Positions 1 through 6,059 of a stretch of DNA of 6,059 bases are shown here, one piece after another. The position numbers were made by a program, and so were the translations under genes. Origin of the DNA: Ectopseudomonas composti (GTDB lineage Bacteria; Pseudomonadota; Gammaproteobacteria; Pseudomonadales; Pseudomonadaceae); contig CAMPIF010000287.1 of NCBI GenBank assembly GCA_946886245.1, positions 1 through 6,059 on the forward strand. Reading direction: 5' to 3'. The notes beneath the pieces are model-generated. The model worked only from the letters and a program-made list of their open reading frames with translations. It did no database searches and was not told the DNA's origin. The stretch's first letter is position 1, and every line of letters begins with the position of its first letter.

Positions 1-2099
1 ATGCGATGGCGGCGCCCACCCCGGTCTCGGCCTATCTGCACTCGGCGACCATGGTCAAGGCCGGGGTCTTCCTGCTGGCGCGTCTGTACCCGGCCCTGGC
101 CGGTTCCGAGTGGTGGTTCTACATGGTCAGCCTGACCGGCCTGGCCACGTTGCTGGTGGGGGCCGGCATGGCGCTGTTCCAGCATGACCTCAAGGGCCTG
201 CTGGCGTATTCGACCATCAGTCACCTGGGTCTGATCACCTTGCTGTTCGGCCTGGATACCCAGCTGGCGGCTGTCGCTGCGGTGTTCCACATCATCAACC
301 ATGCGACCTTCAAGGCTTCGCTGTTCATGGCCGCAGGCATCATCGATCACGAAACCGGTAGCCGCGACATGCGGCGAATAAACGGTTTGTGGAAGTACAT
401 GCCACATACGGCCGTGCTGGCGATGGTGGCGGCCTCGGCCATGGCTGGCGTGCCGTTGCTCAACGGCTTTTTGAGCAAGGAAATGTTCTTCACCGAAACT
501 CTGCACCAGCACCTGCTGGGCGGTTTCAACTGGGTGATTCCGGCGGCTGCGACCCTGGCCGGCGTGTTCTCGGTGGCCTACTCGCTGCGCTTCATTCACG
601 ACGTGTTCTTCAACGGCGAGCCGATCGACCTGCCCAAATATCCGCCGCACGAGCCGCCGCGCTACATGAAGGTGCCGGTCGAGGTGCTGGTGTTCCTCTG
701 CCTGCTGGTCGGCATCGTGCCTGCCTACACGGTAGCGCCGTTGCTGGCGGCCGCAGCGGCTTCGACGCTGGGTGGTCAGTTGCCCGAATACAGCCTGGCG
801 GTCTGGCACGGCTTCAACCTGCCGCTCCTGATGAGTTTCGTCGCGCTGTTCGGCGGGATCATCGTCTACGCCTGTCGCAAGCCGCTGTTCCGCTGGTACG
901 AAGGGTTGCCGACCCTGGATGCCAAGGACGTCTTCGACCAGGTGGTGCGCTACATGACGCGTACGTCCGTACGCTTCACCGCGTTTCTGGAGTGCGGTTC
1001 GCTGCAGCGCTACCTGGCCTGGATGCTTGGCAGTGCGCTGACCCTGGTGGTGATCGCGCTGTCGCCTCTGGAGCGGTTGACCGGTAGCGTGCCGATGACG
1101 CCCATCGATCCGCTGACCGTCACGGGTATGCTGATCCTGATGGTGACTGCGGTGCTCACCGTGTTTTTCCACCGTCGCCGCCTGGTGGCGCTGATGATTC
1201 TCAGCGCCGCAGGTCTGATGGTGGCGCTGGCCTTCGCCCGTTTCTCCGCCCCGGATCTGGCGCTGACCCAGCTGTCGGTGGAAGTGGTGACCATCATCCT
1301 GCTGATGCTCACCCTGTATTTCATGACCGACCGCACCCCGGCCGAGTCCAGCAGTCTGCGTGGCCTGCGCGATCTGGTCCTGGCGCTGGGCAGCGGCACC
1401 ATGGTGGCGATGCTGACCTATGCCGTGCTGACCCGCCCTTACCAGAGCATTTCCTCGTTCTTCCTCGAGAACAGTGTCTCCGGGGGCGGTGGTACCAATG
1501 TGGTCAACGTGATCCTGGTGGACTTCCGTGGCTTCGATACCCTGGGCGAGATCACCGTGCTGGCGATTGCCGCCATCGGTATCTACGCGCTGCTGCATGG
1601 CCTGCACCTGCCGCATCCTGCCCACGACAAGAACGGACGTCCGTGGTCGACCGATGCCCATCCGATGATCCTCGACAACCTGGCGCGCGCCATGCTGCCG
1701 ATGGCACTGCTGATTTCGGCGTTCATCTTCCTGCGTGGGCACAACCTGCCGGGCGGTGGCTTCATCGCCGGCCTCATCACCGCAGTGGCGCTGATTCTGC
1801 AGTACATCTCCCACGGTGTGACCTGGACCCAGGAGCGCCTGAAGTTCAGCTACCACGCCACCGCCGGTTGGGGCGTGCTGATCGCCGGGTTGACGGGGCT
1901 GGGCAGTTGGCTCTTCGGCTCGCCGTTCCTGACTTCGGCCTTCGGCCACTTCCATATTCCGCTGATTGGCGAAATCGAGCTGGCTACCGCGATCCTCTTC
2001 GATCTCGGGGTGTATCTGGCCGTTGTTGGCGCCACCCTGCTGATTCTTTCCAACATCGGCCATGTCAGTCAGGACGAGTCGTGCAAGGAGGTCATCTGA
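1..2099 (+). CDS. mrpAB: Fused MrpA-MrpB Na+/H+ antiporter subunit (5' end missing)
   Basis: This is the large fused A+B subunit of the Mrp cation/proton antiporter in the inner membrane. The frame is open from position 3. The ATG at 6 is internal, because [17 protein letters not shown] is a mid-protein motif of MrpA/NuoL; full-length fused proteins are usually over 900 residues, so roughly the first quarter to third lies before the window. Counting from that Met, K18 is the TM7-type lysine, K63 lies in [16 protein letters not shown]95/H99/K103 in [13 protein letters not shown], and K158 in GFLSKEMF is the TM12-type lysine. Residues ~368-440 form an MbhD-like region ([15 protein letters not shown]426) and ~452-535 an MbhE-like region ([19 protein letters not shown]506, E515). 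Residues ~552-690 are the MrpB (MnhB) domain, with the hallmark [14 protein letters not shown] at 578-591. No frameshift or break is seen. The stop lies 1 nt before mrpC. Confidence 0.96.
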   Translation, partial: AMAAPTPVSAYLHSATMVKAGVFLLARLYPALAGSEWWFYMVSLTGLATLLVGAGMALFQHDLKGLLAYSTISHLGLITLLFGLDTQLAAVAAVFHIINHATFKASLFMAAGIIDHETGSRDMRRINGLWKYMPHTAVLAMVAASAMAGVPLLNGFLSKEMFFTETLHQHLLGGFNWVIPAAATLAGVFSVAYSLRFIHDVFFNGEPIDLPKYPPHEPPRYMKVPVEVLVFLCLLVGIVPAYTVAPLLAAAAASTLGGQLPEYSLAVWHGFNLPLLMSFVALFGGIIVYACRKPLFRWYEGLPTLDAKDVFDQVVRYMTRTSVRFTAFLECGSLQRYLAWMLGSALTLVVIALSPLERLTGSVPMTPIDPLTVTGMLILMVTAVLTVFFHRRRLVALMILSAAGLMVALAFARFSAPDLALTQLSVEVVTIILLMLTLYFMTDRTPAESSSLRGLRDLVLALGSGTMVAMLTYAVLTRPYQSISSFFLENSVSGGGGTNVVNVILVDFRGFDTLGEITVLAIAAIGIYALLHGLHLPHPAHDKNGRPWSTDAHPMILDNLARAMLPMALLISAFIFLRGHNLPGGGFIAGLITAVALILQYISHGVTWTQERLKFSYHATAGWGVLIAGLTGLGSWLFGSPFLTSAFGHFHIPLIGEIELATAILFDLGVYLAVVGATLLILSNIGHVSQDESCKEVI
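2085..2091 (+). promoter_or_regulatory. Strong ribosome binding site of mrpC
   Basis: AAGGAGG is a near-perfect Shine-Dalgarno sequence inside the last codons of mrpAB, 9 nt before the ATG at 2101. It fixes the mrpC start there rather than at the in-frame upstream codon at 2062, which would add 13 hydrophilic residues encoded wholly within mrpAB. Confidence 0.8.
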
Positions 2100-2100
2100 T

Positions 2101-2430
2101 ATGGAGGCTGTATTCGCAATCACCCTCGGGGTGCTGACTGCCAGCGGCGTCTACCTGCTGCTGCGTGCGCGCATCTTTCCGGTGGTGATGGGGCTGACCC
2201 TGATCTCCTACGCGGTCAATCTGTTCATCTTCGCCATGGGCCGGCTCGGCACGGGTGTGCCGGCGGTGATCGGCAAGAGCGCCGAGTACGGTGACCCGCT
2301 GCCACAGGCACTGGTGTTGACCGCCATCGTCATCGGTTTCGCCATGACCGCGTTCGTCGTGGTGCTGGCCCTGCGTGGCATGGGTGAACTGAAAACCGAT
2401 CACGTCGATGGCGAGGAGCCGCGCGCATGA
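2101..2430 (+). CDS. mrpC: MrpC, NuoK-like antiporter subunit
   Basis: This is a small membrane subunit of the Mrp antiporter, homologous to NuoK of complex I. The 109-residue length is normal for the family. Three hydrophobic helices are visible at about residues 3-21, 27-46 and 69-91. The family signature YGDPLPQALVLTAIVIGFA lies at 63-81. N40 sits in the second helix, within SYAVNLFIFAMG. The C-terminus is short and acidic (KTDHVDGEEPRA) and probably soluble. The ATG at 2101 is chosen because MEAVFAITLG begins directly with the first helix and is preceded by AAGGAGG. The stop overlaps the mrpD start by ATGA, implying coupled translation. In known Mrp complexes MrpC packs next to MrpA and MrpD; that placement comes from the family. 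Confidence 0.95.
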   Translation: MEAVFAITLGVLTASGVYLLLRARIFPVVMGLTLISYAVNLFIFAMGRLGTGVPAVIGKSAEYGDPLPQALVLTAIVIGFAMTAFVVVLALRGMGELKTDHVDGEEPRA

Positions 2431-3938
2431 GTCACGCCATCATCCTCCCCATTCTGCTCCCGCTGTTCTTCGGCGCGCTGTTGCTGGTCGGCCACGGCTG
2501 GTCGCGTGACGTGAAGCGGGGGATTTCCCTGGTTGGCTGCCTGGCGTTGCTGCCGATCTGCCTGTATCTGGTGTGGCTGGCCGGAGCGGGGCAGTTGCAG
2601 GTTTATGCGCTGGGCAACTGGGCTGCGCCATTCGGCATCATGCTGCTGCTCGACCGCTTCAACGCGGCACTGTTGCTGCTCACCTCGCTGCTCGCCTGCT
2701 TCGCCCTGCTTTATGCCTGTCGCGGTGACGATGAGCGCGGGCCGAACTTCCATGCGCTGTTCCAGTTCCAGCTGTTGGGCATCAACGGCGCGTTCCTGAC
2801 CGCCGACCTGTTCAACCTGTTCGTGTTCTTCGAGGTCCTGCTGATCTCCTCTTATGCATTGCTGCTGCATGGCAACCGCGCCAATCAGGTCAGGGCCGGT
2901 GTGCATTACGTGGTGCTCAACCTGCTGGGCTCGTCATTCTTCCTGATTGGCGTGAGTCTGCTGTATGGCCTGACCGGCACTCTGAACATGCCGGACCTGG
3001 CTGTGCGCGTGGCCAGCGCCGACGTTGCTGACGCACCGCTGATCAAGGCGGCCGCCTACCTGCTGCTGATCGTCTTCGGCCTCAAGGCTGCCGTGCTACC
3101 GCTGTGCTTCTGGTTGCCGCGCGCCTATGCCGCAGCGCCCGCTTCGGTGGCGGCGTTGTTCGCGATCATGACCAAGGTGGGCTTCTACGCCATCGTCCGT
3201 GTGTTCACCCTGGTGTTCGGCGAAGAGGCCGGGCCGCTGGCCAATCTCGGTCATGAACTGCTCTGGTGGCTGGCACTGCCGACCATTGCCTTCGGTGTGA
3301 TTGGCGCCTTGGGTGCGCGGCAGTTGCAGGCGCTGCTGGCCTATCTGGTGCTGATCTCGGTGGGCACGCTGATGGCTGGCTTCGCCATGGGTAACGTGGC
3401 GGCGCTGAGTGCTGCGCTTTATTACATGGTGCACAGCACGTTGATCAGCGCCGCATTGTTCCTGCTGGCGGGGCTGGTGGTCGCCCAGCGTGACAGCGCC
3501 GGTGGCGATCTGCAGCAGGAGCGTTTGCTGCGTCAGCCGCTGGTGCTGGGTTGCATGTTCTTCTTCGCCTCGATTTCCGTGGCCGGGTTGCCGCCGTTCT
3601 CCGGTTTCCTCGGCAAGATGTTGCTGCTGCGGGCGGCGGAGCCGGGATGGCAGGCCTGGAGCCTGTGGCCGGTGGTGCTGATCGGCGGTCTGCTGACCCT
3701 GGTGGCGTTGAGCCGCGCCGGTACCAGCCTGTTCTGGCTCGGTCAGCAGGCGGATGCAGCCCCTTCGACCGCTGCACCGGCTGACCGCATCAGCCTCCTG
3801 GCGGCGCTAGGCCTGTTGCTGGCCAGCCCGCTGCTGCTGATCGGCGCTGCCCCGATACTGGCCTACCTGGAGGCTGCAGCGGCGCAGTTGCTTGATCTGC
3901 AGCCCTATCTGTCGATCATCACCGGAGGTGCGGCATGA
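2427..3938 (+). CDS. mrpD: MrpD, proton-translocating antiporter subunit (NuoM/N-like)
   Basis: This is the second large pump-type subunit, 503 residues with about 14 hydrophobic helices, the usual size for MrpD. Key residues expected of the proton-antiporter family are present: E136 in NLFVFFEVLLISSYALLLHG (TM5), K220 in FGLKAAVLPLCFWLPRAY (TM7), K250 in AIMTKVGFYAIVRVF (TM8) and K397 in LPPFSGFLGKMLLLRAA (TM12). In the segment YYMVHSTLISAALFLLAG, H336 is kept but S341 stands where the MrpA-type subunit has lysine. Presence with mrpE, F and G, and no complex I or hydrogenase genes in the window, argue for Mrp rather than an NDH-1 or Hyf subunit. The ATG overlaps the mrpC stop; GAGGA at 2413-2417 is the likely ribosome binding site. 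The protein ends close to mrpE, again with an ATGA overlap. Confidence 0.96.
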   Translation: MSHAIILPILLPLFFGALLLVGHGWSRDVKRGISLVGCLALLPICLYLVWLAGAGQLQVYALGNWAAPFGIMLLLDRFNAALLLLTSLLACFALLYACRGDDERGPNFHALFQFQLLGINGAFLTADLFNLFVFFEVLLISSYALLLHGNRANQVRAGVHYVVLNLLGSSFFLIGVSLLYGLTGTLNMPDLAVRVASADVADAPLIKAAAYLLLIVFGLKAAVLPLCFWLPRAYAAAPASVAALFAIMTKVGFYAIVRVFTLVFGEEAGPLANLGHELLWWLALPTIAFGVIGALGARQLQALLAYLVLISVGTLMAGFAMGNVAALSAALYYMVHSTLISAALFLLAGLVVAQRDSAGGDLQQERLLRQPLVLGCMFFFASISVAGLPPFSGFLGKMLLLRAAEPGWQAWSLWPVVLIGGLLTLVALSRAGTSLFWLGQQADAAPSTAAPADRISLLAALGLLLASPLLLIGAAPILAYLEAAAAQLLDLQPYLSIITGGAA

Positions 3939-4432
3939 GGCGTTTGTTCCCCCACCCACGGATGATGCTGGTACTGACGGTGCTCTGGCTGCTCTTGGTC
4001 AACACCTTCAATCTGGGCCATCTCCTGCTCGGGCTGTTGCTGGGGTGGTCGATCGTGCACCTGTGTGGCGATTTCCTGCTGAGCGTGCCGAAGGTGCGCA
4101 AGCCCCTGGGGCTGCTGCTGTTCATCGGCAAGGTGTTCTACGACATCGTGGTGGCCAATCTGCAGGTGGTGAAGCTGGTGTTGGGGCCGAAATCGCGGCT
4201 CGAGCCGGCATTCGTCGAGGTGCCGGTCGAGATCGAGGATGAGTTCGTGCTGTCGACGCTGGCCTGCATCATCTCGCTGACCCCCGGCACGGTTTCTGCT
4301 GGCCTCAGCTCAGACCACAAGACACTGCTGCTGCACGGGCTCAACGTGCCGGATCGCGACGAACTGATCGCGGCGGTCAAGAGCCGTTACGAAACGCCGC
4401 TGCTGGAGATATTCGAATGCTCGAGAACGTAG
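3935..4432 (+). CDS. mrpE: MrpE antiporter subunit
   Basis: This is the MrpE subunit, 165 residues, in the family's normal size range. The N-terminus carries a hydrophobic hairpin at about residues 10-45, with N23 and N26 in VNTFNLGHLLLG, and a further hydrophobic stretch at ~58-84. The cytoplasmic C-terminal half holds the family signature LACIISLTPGTVSAGL (109-124), followed by DHKTLLLHGLNVPDRDEL. Family knowledge places MrpE in the complex as a subunit needed for assembly or full activity, with no pump channel of its own. The start overlaps the mrpD stop by 4 nt, and GGAGG at 3924-3928 is a good Shine-Dalgarno sequence. The 3' end overlaps mrpF by 16 nt. Confidence 0.94.
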   Translation: MRRLFPHPRMMLVLTVLWLLLVNTFNLGHLLLGLLLGWSIVHLCGDFLLSVPKVRKPLGLLLFIGKVFYDIVVANLQVVKLVLGPKSRLEPAFVEVPVEIEDEFVLSTLACIISLTPGTVSAGLSSDHKTLLLHGLNVPDRDELIAAVKSRYETPLLEIFECSRT

Positions 4433-4686
4433 TCTTTCTGTGCATGGGCATCCTCACGCTGGCCATGCTGCTCAATGTTGCGCGTCTGGTCGAAGGGCCG
4501 AGCGTGGTCGACCGTGTCCTGGCCCTGGATACCCTGTACATCAACGCGTTGGCGCTGATCGTGCTGTTCGGCATCTGGCTGGCATCGGATCTGTTCTTCG
4601 AGGCTGCACTGCTGATCGCGGTGATGGGCTTCGTCGGTACGGTTGCAGTGGGTAAGCACCTGCTGCACGGCGACATCATCGATTAA
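4417..4686 (+). CDS. mrpF: MrpF antiporter subunit
   Basis: This is the small MrpF subunit, 89 residues with three predicted membrane helices at about 3-21, 36-53 and 57-77. The diagnostic loop RLVEGPSVVDRVLALDT (23-39) contains D32 and D38; the first matches the conserved aspartate known to matter in MrpF. The product was once suspected of cholate efflux in Bacillus, but its established role is as part of the antiporter complex. The start lies inside mrpE, with a 16-nt overlap. It is supported by GGAG at 4405-4408, 8 nt upstream, and by the N-terminus running straight into the first helix. Translation probably depends on ribosomes finishing mrpE. Confidence 0.94.
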   Translation: MLENVVFLCMGILTLAMLLNVARLVEGPSVVDRVLALDTLYINALALIVLFGIWLASDLFFEAALLIAVMGFVGTVAVGKHLLHGDIID

Positions 4687-4692
4687 GGGGGA
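4686..4692 (+). promoter_or_regulatory. Ribosome binding site that decides the mrpG start
   Basis: AGGGGGA is the only purine-rich site before mrpG. It directly abuts the ATG at 4693 but stands 6 nt before the ATG at 4699, a normal Shine-Dalgarno distance. This favours the second ATG. Confidence 0.5.
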
Positions 4693-4698
4693 ATGACC

Positions 4699-5037
4699 AT
4701 GCCGTTCTGGCTGGAGTTGTTGATTTGTGCCTGCCTGATCCTGGGCAGTCTGTTCGCCCTGGTGGGTGCCATCGGTCTGTATCGGCTGCCGGACTTCTTC
4801 ACCCGCCTGCACGGGCCGACCAAGGCCACGACGCTGGGTGTCGGCGCTACGCTGATCGCTTCGATGCTGTTCTTCGCGCACCACACCGGCAACCTCAGCC
4901 TGCACGAACTGCTGATCACTCTGTTCCTGTTCCTGACTGCGCCGGTCAGTGCGCATATCCTGTCCAAGGCCGCGATGCAGCAGAAGGTGGAGCTTTTCGA
5001 GCAGACGCGTGGCCAGCCTTGGGACGATGATCACTGA
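4699..5037 (+). CDS. mrpG: MrpG antiporter subunit
   Basis: This is the last Mrp subunit, 112 residues from the ATG at 4699, or 114 from the alternative ATG at 4693 (adds Met-Thr). Three hydrophobic helices are seen at about 5-27, 44-61 and 66-90. The family signature GLYRLPDFFTRLHGPTKATT lies at 26-45, followed by LG. The hydrophilic C-terminus (QQKVELFEQTRGQPWDDDH) is likely cytoplasmic or peripheral. MrpG resembles PhaG/MnhG and, with MrpE and MrpF, forms the part of the complex not found in complex I. It follows mrpF after 12 nt. The gene order A(B)-C-D-E-F-G is the canonical Mrp order, so this closes the antiporter operon. Confidence 0.93.
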   Translation: MPFWLELLICACLILGSLFALVGAIGLYRLPDFFTRLHGPTKATTLGVGATLIASMLFFAHHTGNLSLHELLITLFLFLTAPVSAHILSKAAMQQKVELFEQTRGQPWDDDH

Positions 5038-5039
5038 TC

Positions 5040-5084
5040 CACTGTCAGGCATTTCTTGCCTCTGGCTGTCACTGTCGTCAGGCA
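5040..5084 (+). repeat. Imperfect direct repeat in the spacer after mrpG
   Basis: CACTGTCAGGCA (5040-5051) recurs as CACTGTCGTCAGGCA (5070-5084), identical except for a 3-nt GTC insertion. The first copy's AGGCA can pair with TGCCT at 5057-5061 across a 5-nt loop. The hairpin is weak and has no T-run after it, so it does not qualify as a rho-independent terminator. Whether the repeat is a protein-binding site or chance cannot be told from this sequence alone. Confidence 0.35.
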
Positions 5085-5095
5085 ACTACCCGCTC

Positions 5096-5101
5096 TAGAC
5101 T
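5096..5101 (+). promoter_or_regulatory. Candidate -10 element for the GNAT gene
   Basis: TAGACT matches the sigma-70 -10 consensus at 4 of 6 positions and would give a leader of about 38 nt before the ATG at 5146. The -35 region about 17-18 nt upstream (CTGTCG around 5072-5077) is poor and overlaps the second repeat copy, so an activator or read-through from mrpG is equally possible. Confidence 0.25.
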
Positions 5102-5145
5102 GCGCTCTTGAATCAAACGAGGTATTGCCTCAGGGGAGTCAGGAG

Positions 5146-5658
5146 ATGAGCGAGCCGGTCATTCGTCAGGCCTGTGTCGAGGATATCGAGGCGCTCTGCG
5201 CGCTGATTCTCGAGCATGGGCCCAACCCCTGGAACCATTTGCCCGAAGTCGAGGTTCGCCAGCACCTGCAGGGTATTGCAGCCAGCACGACGCTGGCCGT
5301 GCTGGCCGAGGAGCAGGGGCAGCTGCTGGGTTTCGTCAGCTATCGCCTGACCCAGGATTTCGCCGCTCATCAACCTGCGGCGCGTGCCGGGCAGGTGCAG
5401 GGCTATATCTGCGAAGCGGTGGTGCATCACGACTGCGTTGGCCGAGGTTTGGGGGCGCGTCTTCTGCGTGAGGCCGTCACCGAGCTGTGGCGGCTGGGCG
5501 TCAGCGATATCTATATCGATCGCCACGAAGAGAACGCGGCATCGGCGGGGATGATGCGCAAGGCCGGCTTCACCGAGCTGTTGACCTACGTCGACCCGGC
5601 GCGTCGACCGAATGGTTCGCGGCGTTCGACCCTGTGCTGCCAGCGGGTCAGGCAATGA
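5146..5658 (+). CDS. GNAT-family N-acetyltransferase
   Basis: This is a 170-residue GNAT enzyme expected to move an acetyl group from acetyl-CoA to an amine; its substrate is unknown. It starts with the usual beta-strand (PVIRQACVEDIEALCALI, 4-21). Core motif A spans ~88-110: strand ICEAVVHH, then the pyrophosphate-binding loop GRGLGARLL (99-107), with V98 at the position often Q or R. Motif B, IYIDRHEENAASAGMMRKAG (122-141) followed by F142, contains the typical N/A-rich turn and the KAGF element. The start at 5146 is chosen because GGGGAG (5133-5138) lies 7 nt upstream and the reading begins with a normal GNAT first strand; the in-frame TTG at 5056 would add 30 residues without family character. 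It follows mrpG after 108 nt and its stop overlaps the next start by ATGA. No part of it looks Mrp-related. Confidence 0.88.
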   Translation: MSEPVIRQACVEDIEALCALILEHGPNPWNHLPEVEVRQHLQGIAASTTLAVLAEEQGQLLGFVSYRLTQDFAAHQPAARAGQVQGYICEAVVHHDCVGRGLGARLLREAVTELWRLGVSDIYIDRHEENAASAGMMRKAGFTELLTYVDPARRPNGSRRSTLCCQRVRQ

Positions 5659-6056
5659 TTCGGCGACTGCTCGCGATGGCTGTGCTGGCCGCCGCACAGA
5701 TGCTGCTGGCGTTGCTGCTTTACCGCAGCGCCATCGAGGCCTATCGGCAGGTGTTCGGCGGGATTCGCCGCGATATCAGTTATGGCCTGCAACTACAGCA
5801 CTCGTTGTACCTCTTCGGCGCTCTGGCAGTGTGCAATGCTGTCTGGTCGTTGAGTTGCCGTAGCCGGCGCAGCGGTCTGATCGGTTTTGGCGTCTGCCTG
5901 CTGCTCTGGGCGACATTCTGGGCCAATGCCTTCGCCAGCATGCCGTACCGCAGCCTGCTGGTGGTTGGAGTTGGCACTTTGGCGTTGGCCATGCCACTGG
6001 CCCTGCTGATGCGTTGCAGTAAAGTTGGGTGGGTTAGGCGCTTGTCGAATGGGTGA
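5655..6056 (+). CDS. Small four-helix membrane protein, function unknown
   Basis: I do not recognise this 133-residue protein. Four hydrophobic segments are visible at about 5-23, 50-68, 74-94 and 100-119. They are separated by a polar stretch (24-49, including GGIRRDIS) and an arginine-rich turn (CRSRRSG, 68-74). The short tail RCSKVGWVRRLSNG is basic. By the positive-inside rule both termini and the 68-74 loop would face the cytoplasm. It contains three cysteines in or next to helices (60, 68, 81) but no obvious catalytic or metal motif. The ATG at 5655 overlaps the acetyltransferase stop (ATGA) and has only a weak Shine-Dalgarno sequence, so its translation is probably coupled to that gene. 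A later start at 5676 (Met8) would cut into the first helix. It resembles no Mrp subunit. Confidence 0.7.
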   Translation: MIRRLLAMAVLAAAQMLLALLLYRSAIEAYRQVFGGIRRDISYGLQLQHSLYLFGALAVCNAVWSLSCRSRRSGLIGFGVCLLLWATFWANAFASMPYRSLLVVGVGTLALAMPLALLMRCSKVGWVRRLSNG

Positions 6057-6059
6057 ATG

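Noticed and set aside
6..8. ATG at 6 as the true start of the large antiporter protein
   Set aside because: It lies one codon before the [17 protein letters not shown] motif, which is in the middle of MrpA/NuoL proteins, and the frame is open to the window edge. The gene is truncated by the window.
389..1087. 232-residue open frame on the + strand inside mrpAB
   Set aside because: It overlaps well-conserved MrpA sequence in another frame, and its Ala/Arg/Gly/Pro-rich composition is typical of out-of-frame reading of GC-rich genes.
2400..2906. 168-residue open frame on the - strand opposite mrpD
   Set aside because: Its Gln/Glu-rich sequence mirrors Leu/Val-rich codons of mrpD on the other strand; there is no supporting ribosome binding site or motif.
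2427..3938. A complex I (NuoM/NuoN) or hydrogenase-4 membrane subunit instead of MrpD
   Set aside because: The motifs are shared by the whole family, but neighbours mrpC, E, F and G with their own signatures, and no NDH-1 or hydrogenase genes, identify Mrp.
5047..5061. AGGCA/TGCCT hairpin as the terminator of the mrp operon
   Set aside because: The stem is only 5 bp and is followed by TCTGGCTG rather than a T-run.
4387..5085. 232-residue open frame on the - strand across mrpE, mrpF and mrpG
   Set aside because: It is antisense to three recognisable Mrp genes, and its Gln/Arg/Asp/His-rich, low-hydrophobicity composition is what the reverse of hydrophobic membrane codons gives. No motif is seen.
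5056..5145. TTG at 5056 as an N-terminal extension of the GNAT protein
   Set aside because: The 30 extra residues show no GNAT character and no ribosome binding site precedes the TTG, while GGGGAG stands 7 nt before the ATG at 5146.
5113..5697. 194-residue open frame on the - strand opposite the GNAT gene
   Set aside because: It is antisense to a protein with clear GNAT motifs and has no recognisable domain.
6057..6059. ATG at the last three bases as the start of another gene
   Set aside because: Nothing follows it in the window, so it cannot be judged, and no convincing ribosome binding site precedes it.

Overview
This window is GC-rich, strongly GC-biased at third codon positions, and carries genes only on the + strand, packed end to end. 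It holds most of an Mrp (Sha/Mnh/Pha) type multisubunit Na+/H+ antiporter operon, followed by two short non-Mrp genes. The fused mrpA-mrpB gene, codon use and protein sequences suggest a gammaproteobacterium, most likely a pseudomonad. That assignment rests on recognition, not on a search.

Layout: positions 1-2099 are the 3' part of a fused mrpAB gene, whose N-terminus lies before the window. Next come mrpC (2101-2430), mrpD (2427-3938), mrpE (3935-4432), mrpF (4417-4686) and mrpG (about 4699-5037). Junctions are a 1-nt gap, two ATGA overlaps of 4 nt, a 16-nt overlap and a short spacer with a Shine-Dalgarno sequence, as expected for one transcript with translational coupling. After a 108-nt intergenic stretch with short direct and inverted repeats come a GNAT-family acetyltransferase gene (5146-5658) and a four-helix membrane protein of unknown function (5655-6056), coupled to each other by another ATGA overlap.

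How they work together: MrpA and MrpD are the two proton-pumping-type subunits, homologous to NuoL/M/N of complex I, and both keep the expected membrane lysines and glutamates. MrpC is NuoK-like. The C-terminal parts of MrpA resemble MbhD/MbhE of membrane-bound hydrogenases. MrpB, E, F and G complete the hetero-oligomer, which exchanges cytoplasmic Na+ (in some members K+ or Li+) for external H+ and supports salt and alkali tolerance. The last two genes have no evident mechanistic link to Mrp.

I found no RNA gene, mobile element, CRISPR array or clear rho-independent terminator. The Mrp part is a known system. The least explained items are the GNAT/membrane-protein pair and the repeat-bearing spacer before it.
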